Of a DNA stretch of 64,000 bases, positions 60,783-64,000 are shown piece by piece. Source of the stretch: Sphingomonas sp. R647. GTDB taxonomy: Bacteria; Pseudomonadota; Alphaproteobacteria; Sphingomonadales; Sphingomonadaceae. The DNA lies in assembly GCF_020177055.1 (NCBI RefSeq), contig NZ_JAIQXT010000005.1:1-64000 (forward strand). The letters are read 5' to 3'. The stretch's first letter is position 1. Each line of letters begins with the position of its first letter. The position numbers and the translations under genes are program-made. The notes beneath the pieces are model-generated. The model did no database searches. It saw nothing but the letters and a program-made list of their open reading frames with translations, and had not been told where the DNA came from.

Positions 60783-62833
60783 CGCGTGATCACCCAGGTA
60801 ACGGCTGCGGTCAGGCCGATCAGCATGACGAACGCATAGCTATAGACATATCCCGACTGGAGCTTGGCGCTCCACACGCCGGCGAACTTGACCGCCGCAG
60901 CGGAGCCGTTCGGGCCGAACCGGTCGATCAGCCCCTCATCGCCCCGCTTCCAGAACAGGCGGCCGAACCAGAAGGCGGGCTTCACGAACAGCACATTGTA
61001 CAGCTCGTCGAAATACCACTTGTTCAGCAGGAACTTGTAGAGAAGCGAGAAGGTCGCGGTGCAACGCGCGGGGATGGTCGGCGACTTGATGTACGCAACC
61101 CACGCCCCGAACAGACCGAGCAGCATGACGATGCTCGCCGACAGCTTCACCCACAACGGCACTTCATGCATCGCATGCGCGAGGTGCGTGTCGAACGCGA
61201 CCGCGCCCTTCCAGAAGATCTCGCCAGCCTCGGGCTGGATGAAGAACTTGTTGAATGCGAAGCCAGCGAACACCGCGCCGATCGACAGGATGATCAGCGG
61301 GATCATCATCGGCAGCGGGCTTTCGTGCGGATGATATCCGCCGGTGCCGTCGCCCTTGGCGTCATGCGCGTGATGGTCGTCATGGCCGTGCGCATGATCG
61401 TCATGCGCGTGATCATGGCCATGCGAGTCATGCAGCGCGTGCTGGATATGCTCTGACTGCGTCCAGCGCGGCTTGCCCCAGAAGGTCAGGAACATCAGGC
61501 GCCAGCTGTAGAAGCTCGTCAGGAGTGCGGCGAACACGCCGACCCAGAACGCCGCCTGACCGCCACCCCCGGCTGCGTACGCCGCCTCAAGGATCGCGTC
61601 CTTGGAGTGGAAGCCCGCGAACCCGGCATGGAGCCAGTAGATGCCGACGCCAGTGATCGCGAGCGTGCCCGCCATCATCGTCCAGAAGGTGACCGGGATG
61701 TGCTTCCGCAGGCCGCCATAATACCGCATGTCCTGCTCATGGTGCATCGCATGGATCACCGAGCCGGCACCCAGGAACAGCAGCGCCTTGAAGAAGGCGT
61801 GGGTGAACAGGTGGAACATCGCCGCGCCATACATGCCGACGCCCGCAGCGAAGAACATGTAGCCGAGCTGCGAACAGGTCGAATAGGCGATGACGCGCTT
61901 GATATCGGTCTGCGTCGTGCCGACCGTCGCGGCGAACAGACAGGTCGCGGCACCGATGAAAGTGACGAAGCCGAGCGCGATCGGCGCCTGCTCGAACAAT
62001 GGCGACAGGCGGCAGACCATGAACACGCCAGCGGTGACCATCGTCGCCGCGTGGATCAGCGCCGACACCGGGGTCGGGCCCTCCATCGCGTCGGGCAACC
62101 AGGTGTGCAGGCCAAGCTGCGCCGACTTGCCCATCGCACCGACGAACAGCAGCAGGCAGAGTACGGTCAGCGTGTCGACGCGATAGCCCAGGAAGCCGAT
62201 CGTGCTGCCGGCCATGCCGGGCGCAGCTTCAAGGATTTCGGGGATCGAAATGGTGCCGAACACCAGAAACACGCCGAAGATGCCGAGCATGAAGCCAAGG
62301 TCGCCGACGCGGTTGACCACGAACGCCTTGATCGCGGCGGCATTGGCCGACGGCTTCTTGAACCAGAAGCCGATCAGCAGATACGACGCGAGGCCCACGC
62401 CTTCCCAGCCGAAGAACATCTGCAGCAGGTTATCGGCGGTCACCAGCATCAGCATCGCGAAGGTGAACAGCGAGAGATAGGCGAAGAAGCGCGGCTGATC
62501 CGGGTCCTCTTCCATGTACGACCAGCTGTAGAGGTGGACCAGCGCCGAAACGCTCGTCACCACCACCAGCATCACGGCGGTGAGGCTGTCGACGCGCAGC
62601 GCCCAGTCGACCATCAGATCGCCCGAGTTCATCCAGGTCAGCACCTTGATGACCTGTGGCTCGGCCGTGCCCGACAGATACGGGATGAACGTCATCCAGC
62701 TGAGGATCGCCGCGACGAACAAGCCGCCGGTGGTGACGATCTTCGGGAATGCCGTACCGAACGCGCGGTTACTGAAACCGGCGACGATCGCTGCCAGCAG
62801 CGGCAGGAATACGATGAAATGGATCGAAGACAT
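60779..62833 (-). CDS. nuoL: NADH-quinone oxidoreductase subunit L
   Basis: The largest antiporter-like complex I subunit, 684 residues, with about 16 helices and a long lateral helix at the C-terminal end. The motif block [22 protein letters not shown] is intact. An unusual loop at about residues 461-490 has 13 histidines in 30 residues mixed with Asp, Gly and Ala, followed by GYHPHESP. It lies between helices, so it faces one side of the membrane, perhaps binding metal. It overlaps nuoK by one base and nuoM by 4. Confidence 0.96.
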   Translation of the reverse strand: MSSIHFIVFLPLLAAIVAGFSNRAFGTAFPKIVTTGGLFVAAILSWMTFIPYLSGTAEPQVIKVLTWMNSGDLMVDWALRVDSLTAVMLVVVTSVSALVHLYSWSYMEEDPDQPRFFAYLSLFTFAMLMLVTADNLLQMFFGWEGVGLASYLLIGFWFKKPSANAAAIKAFVVNRVGDLGFMLGIFGVFLVFGTISIPEILEAAPGMAGSTIGFLGYRVDTLTVLCLLLFVGAMGKSAQLGLHTWLPDAMEGPTPVSALIHAATMVTAGVFMVCRLSPLFEQAPIALGFVTFIGAATCLFAATVGTTQTDIKRVIAYSTCSQLGYMFFAAGVGMYGAAMFHLFTHAFFKALLFLGAGSVIHAMHHEQDMRYYGGLRKHIPVTFWTMMAGTLAITGVGIYWLHAGFAGFHSKDAILEAAYAAGGGGQAAFWVGVFAALLTSFYSWRLMFLTFWGKPRWTQSEHIQHALHDSHGHDHAHDDHAHGHDDHHAHDAKGDGTGGYHPHESPLPMMIPLIILSIGAVFAGFAFNKFFIQPEAGEIFWKGAVAFDTHLAHAMHEVPLWVKLSASIVMLLGLFGAWVAYIKSPTIPARCTATFSLLYKFLLNKWYFDELYNVLFVKPAFWFGRLFWKRGDEGLIDRFGPNGSAAAVKFAGVWSAKLQSGYVYSYAFVMLIGLTAAVTWVITR

Positions 62834-63138
62834 CAGCCCTTCATCCGATTGACGTCGTCGACCGAGATCGTGCCGCGGCCGCGGAAATAGATGACAAGGA
62901 TGGCAAGGCCGATCGCGGCCTCACCCGCCGCAACGGTCAGCACGAACATCGCGAACACCTGCCCCACCAGATCGCCCAGCGCGGCGCTGAACGCGACGAG
63001 GTTGAGGTTCACGCTGAGCAGGATCAGCTCGATCGCCATCAGGATGACGATGAGGTTCTTGCGGTTCATGAAAATGCCCAGCACGCCCATGGTGAACAAG
63101 ATTGCGCTGACGACGAGATAATGGGTGATTCCGATCAC
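62833..63138 (-). CDS. nuoK: NADH-quinone oxidoreductase subunit K
   Basis: A complex I membrane subunit of 101 residues with three helices. The conserved glutamates in transmembrane helices are in [16 protein letters not shown] and [11 protein letters not shown]. The GTG at 63138 overlaps the nuoJ stop by 4 bases and gives the start [15 protein letters not shown], the usual one; the open frame runs further without support. Confidence 0.96.
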   Translation of the reverse strand: MIGITHYLVVSAILFTMGVLGIFMNRKNLIVILMAIELILLSVNLNLVAFSAALGDLVGQVFAMFVLTVAAGEAAIGLAILVIYFRGRGTISVDDVNRMKG

Positions 63139-63761
63139 AGCTCCACCCCCTGCCCGACGGGCTGGTTGACGTTGCGGGTCGCGTCCTTCTGACGCCGGTT
63201 GATCTGGCGCCAGACATTCTGCGTCTGCACCCCGCCGCGCTTGCGGTGGGTCAGCACGATCGCGCCGACCATGGCGACGAGCAGGATGAAGCCGGCGGCC
63301 TCGAACAGATAAAGGTAGCGGCTGTAGAGCAGCATGCCGATCGCCTGAACGTTCGACACCTGGCCGAGCGCGGTGTCCGCGTCGACCGGCGCGATCCGCT
63401 TGGCAAGGTCGATCTTGCCCGCGGTCCACGCCATCGTGCCGATCACGATCTCCGCCGCTAGCGCCACCGCGATGGCGAGGCCGAACACGGCATAGCGCAC
63501 GAACCCGGCGCGCAGCTCGGCAAAGTCGATGTCCAGCATCATCACGACGAACAGGAACAACACCGCGACCGCGCCGACATATACGATGACCAGCAGCATC
63601 GCGATGAACTCGGCGCCTGCGAGCACCATCAGCCCGGCGGCGTTGAAGAACGCGAGGATCAGCCACAGCACCGAATGCACCGGGTTGCGGGCGGTAATCG
63701 TCATCGCAGCGGAGAGGATCACCACCCCGGCGAAGAGATAGAAGGCGATTGCTTGAATCAC
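63135..63761 (-). CDS. nuoJ: NADH-quinone oxidoreductase subunit J
   Basis: A complex I membrane subunit of 208 residues with about five helices. The stretch [19 protein letters not shown] carries the helix with the conserved pi-bulge region. It starts [20 protein letters not shown]. It lies between nuoI (30 bases upstream) and nuoK (4-base overlap). Confidence 0.96.
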   Translation of the reverse strand: MIQAIAFYLFAGVVILSAAMTITARNPVHSVLWLILAFFNAAGLMVLAGAEFIAMLLVIVYVGAVAVLFLFVVMMLDIDFAELRAGFVRYAVFGLAIAVALAAEIVIGTMAWTAGKIDLAKRIAPVDADTALGQVSNVQAIGMLLYSRYLYLFEAAGFILLVAMVGAIVLTHRKRGGVQTQNVWRQINRRQKDATRNVNQPVGQGVEL

Positions 63762-63791
63762 GGAATCATATGCCCCTTTGGTGCCGCGCGC

Positions 63792-64000
63792 TTAACGGTA
63801 CGGTGCATCGGCGGCAAGGTTCGCGGCGATTGCGCGTTCCCAGCGGTCGCCATTCGCGAGCAGCTTGTCCTTGTGATAGATCAGCTCCTCACGGGTTTCG
63901 GTCGCGAATTCGAAGTTCGGTCCCTCGACGATGGCGTCCACCGGGCATGCCTCCTGGCACAGGCCGCAATAGATGCACTTGGTCATGTCGATGTCGTAGC
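63792..64000 (-). CDS. nuoI: NADH-quinone oxidoreductase subunit I (3' part)
   Basis: The frame continues past the right edge, so only about the last 69 residues are present. The second 4Fe-4S motif [16 protein letters not shown] and the downstream [20 protein letters not shown] are those of NuoI, the ferredoxin-like subunit linking the peripheral and membrane arms. The ATG at 63986 is internal and not the true start. Truncation is due to the window edge, not to damage. Confidence 0.95.
   Translation of the reverse strand, partial: YDIDMTKCIYCGLCQEACPVDAIVEGPNFEFATETREELIYHKDKLLANGDRWERAIAANLAADAPYR

Noticed and set aside
54534..63761. Long antisense open frames opposite nuo genes, rnj, coaX and birA
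   Set aside because: They are shadows caused by high GC and third-position bias; their translations are Arg/Gln/Asp/His-rich and contain no motifs.

Overview
The window looks like chromosomal DNA of a sphingomonad alphaproteobacterium (Sphingomonas or a close relative). The DNA is GC-rich, and the gene orders nuoI-J-K-L-M-N-birA-coaX-rnj and dnaA-rpsT-mutM/ubiE-ubiB-coaBC-dut-moeB are typical of alphaproteobacteria. Short intergenic palindromes of the kind scattered through sphingomonad genomes are frequent. The assignment rests on recalled gene order and protein character; no search was run.

Positions 1-6400 hold the main accessory region, a probable lasso-peptide (RiPP) locus. It has two 57-residue precursor genes on the minus strand (4254-4427 and 4608-4781), a lasso-cyclase-like asparagine synthetase homologue without the glutaminase cysteine, a PqqD-like leader-binding protein, an HPr-kinase-like protein and a sulfotransferase. 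The leader protease (B2) and a dedicated ABC exporter are not visible. A sugar-type MFS transporter with a LacI-type operator at its ribosome-binding site follows.

Positions 6400-19900 hold two small unknown genes, a flagellin, a chemotaxis receptor, two catabolic genes (amidohydrolase, threonine deaminase), a DUF7710 gene, the N-end-rule aminoacyltransferase bpt, and the widespread but poorly understood operon ATP-grasp / alpha-E / transglutaminase. Large perfect palindromes lie between some of these genes.

Positions 19900-30300 hold a periplasmic redox pair (redoxin and DsbD-like reductase), a secreted phosphatase, tRNA-Arg(CCT), the run DUF1178 / Nit hydrolase / glutaredoxin / comF, a methyltransferase, DUF465 and terC genes each preceded by a copy of the same structured RNA element, mutT, and two Flp pilins.

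Positions 30300-64000 are mainly housekeeping: accA, xerD, a large unknown protein with a hidden 45-residue membrane protein gene upstream, aroK-aroB, dnaA with a GANTC-dense upstream region, rpsT, mutM, ubiE-ubiB, coaBC, dut, moeB, pyruvate kinase, rpmJ, a peptidase, rnj, coaX, birA and the 3' half of the nuo operon (complex I), which runs off the right edge inside nuoI. The best candidate for something undescribed is the lasso-like cluster, with its unusual core N-termini, invariant C-terminal serine and kinase-plus-sulfotransferase pair. The repeated RNA element at DUF465/terC comes next.
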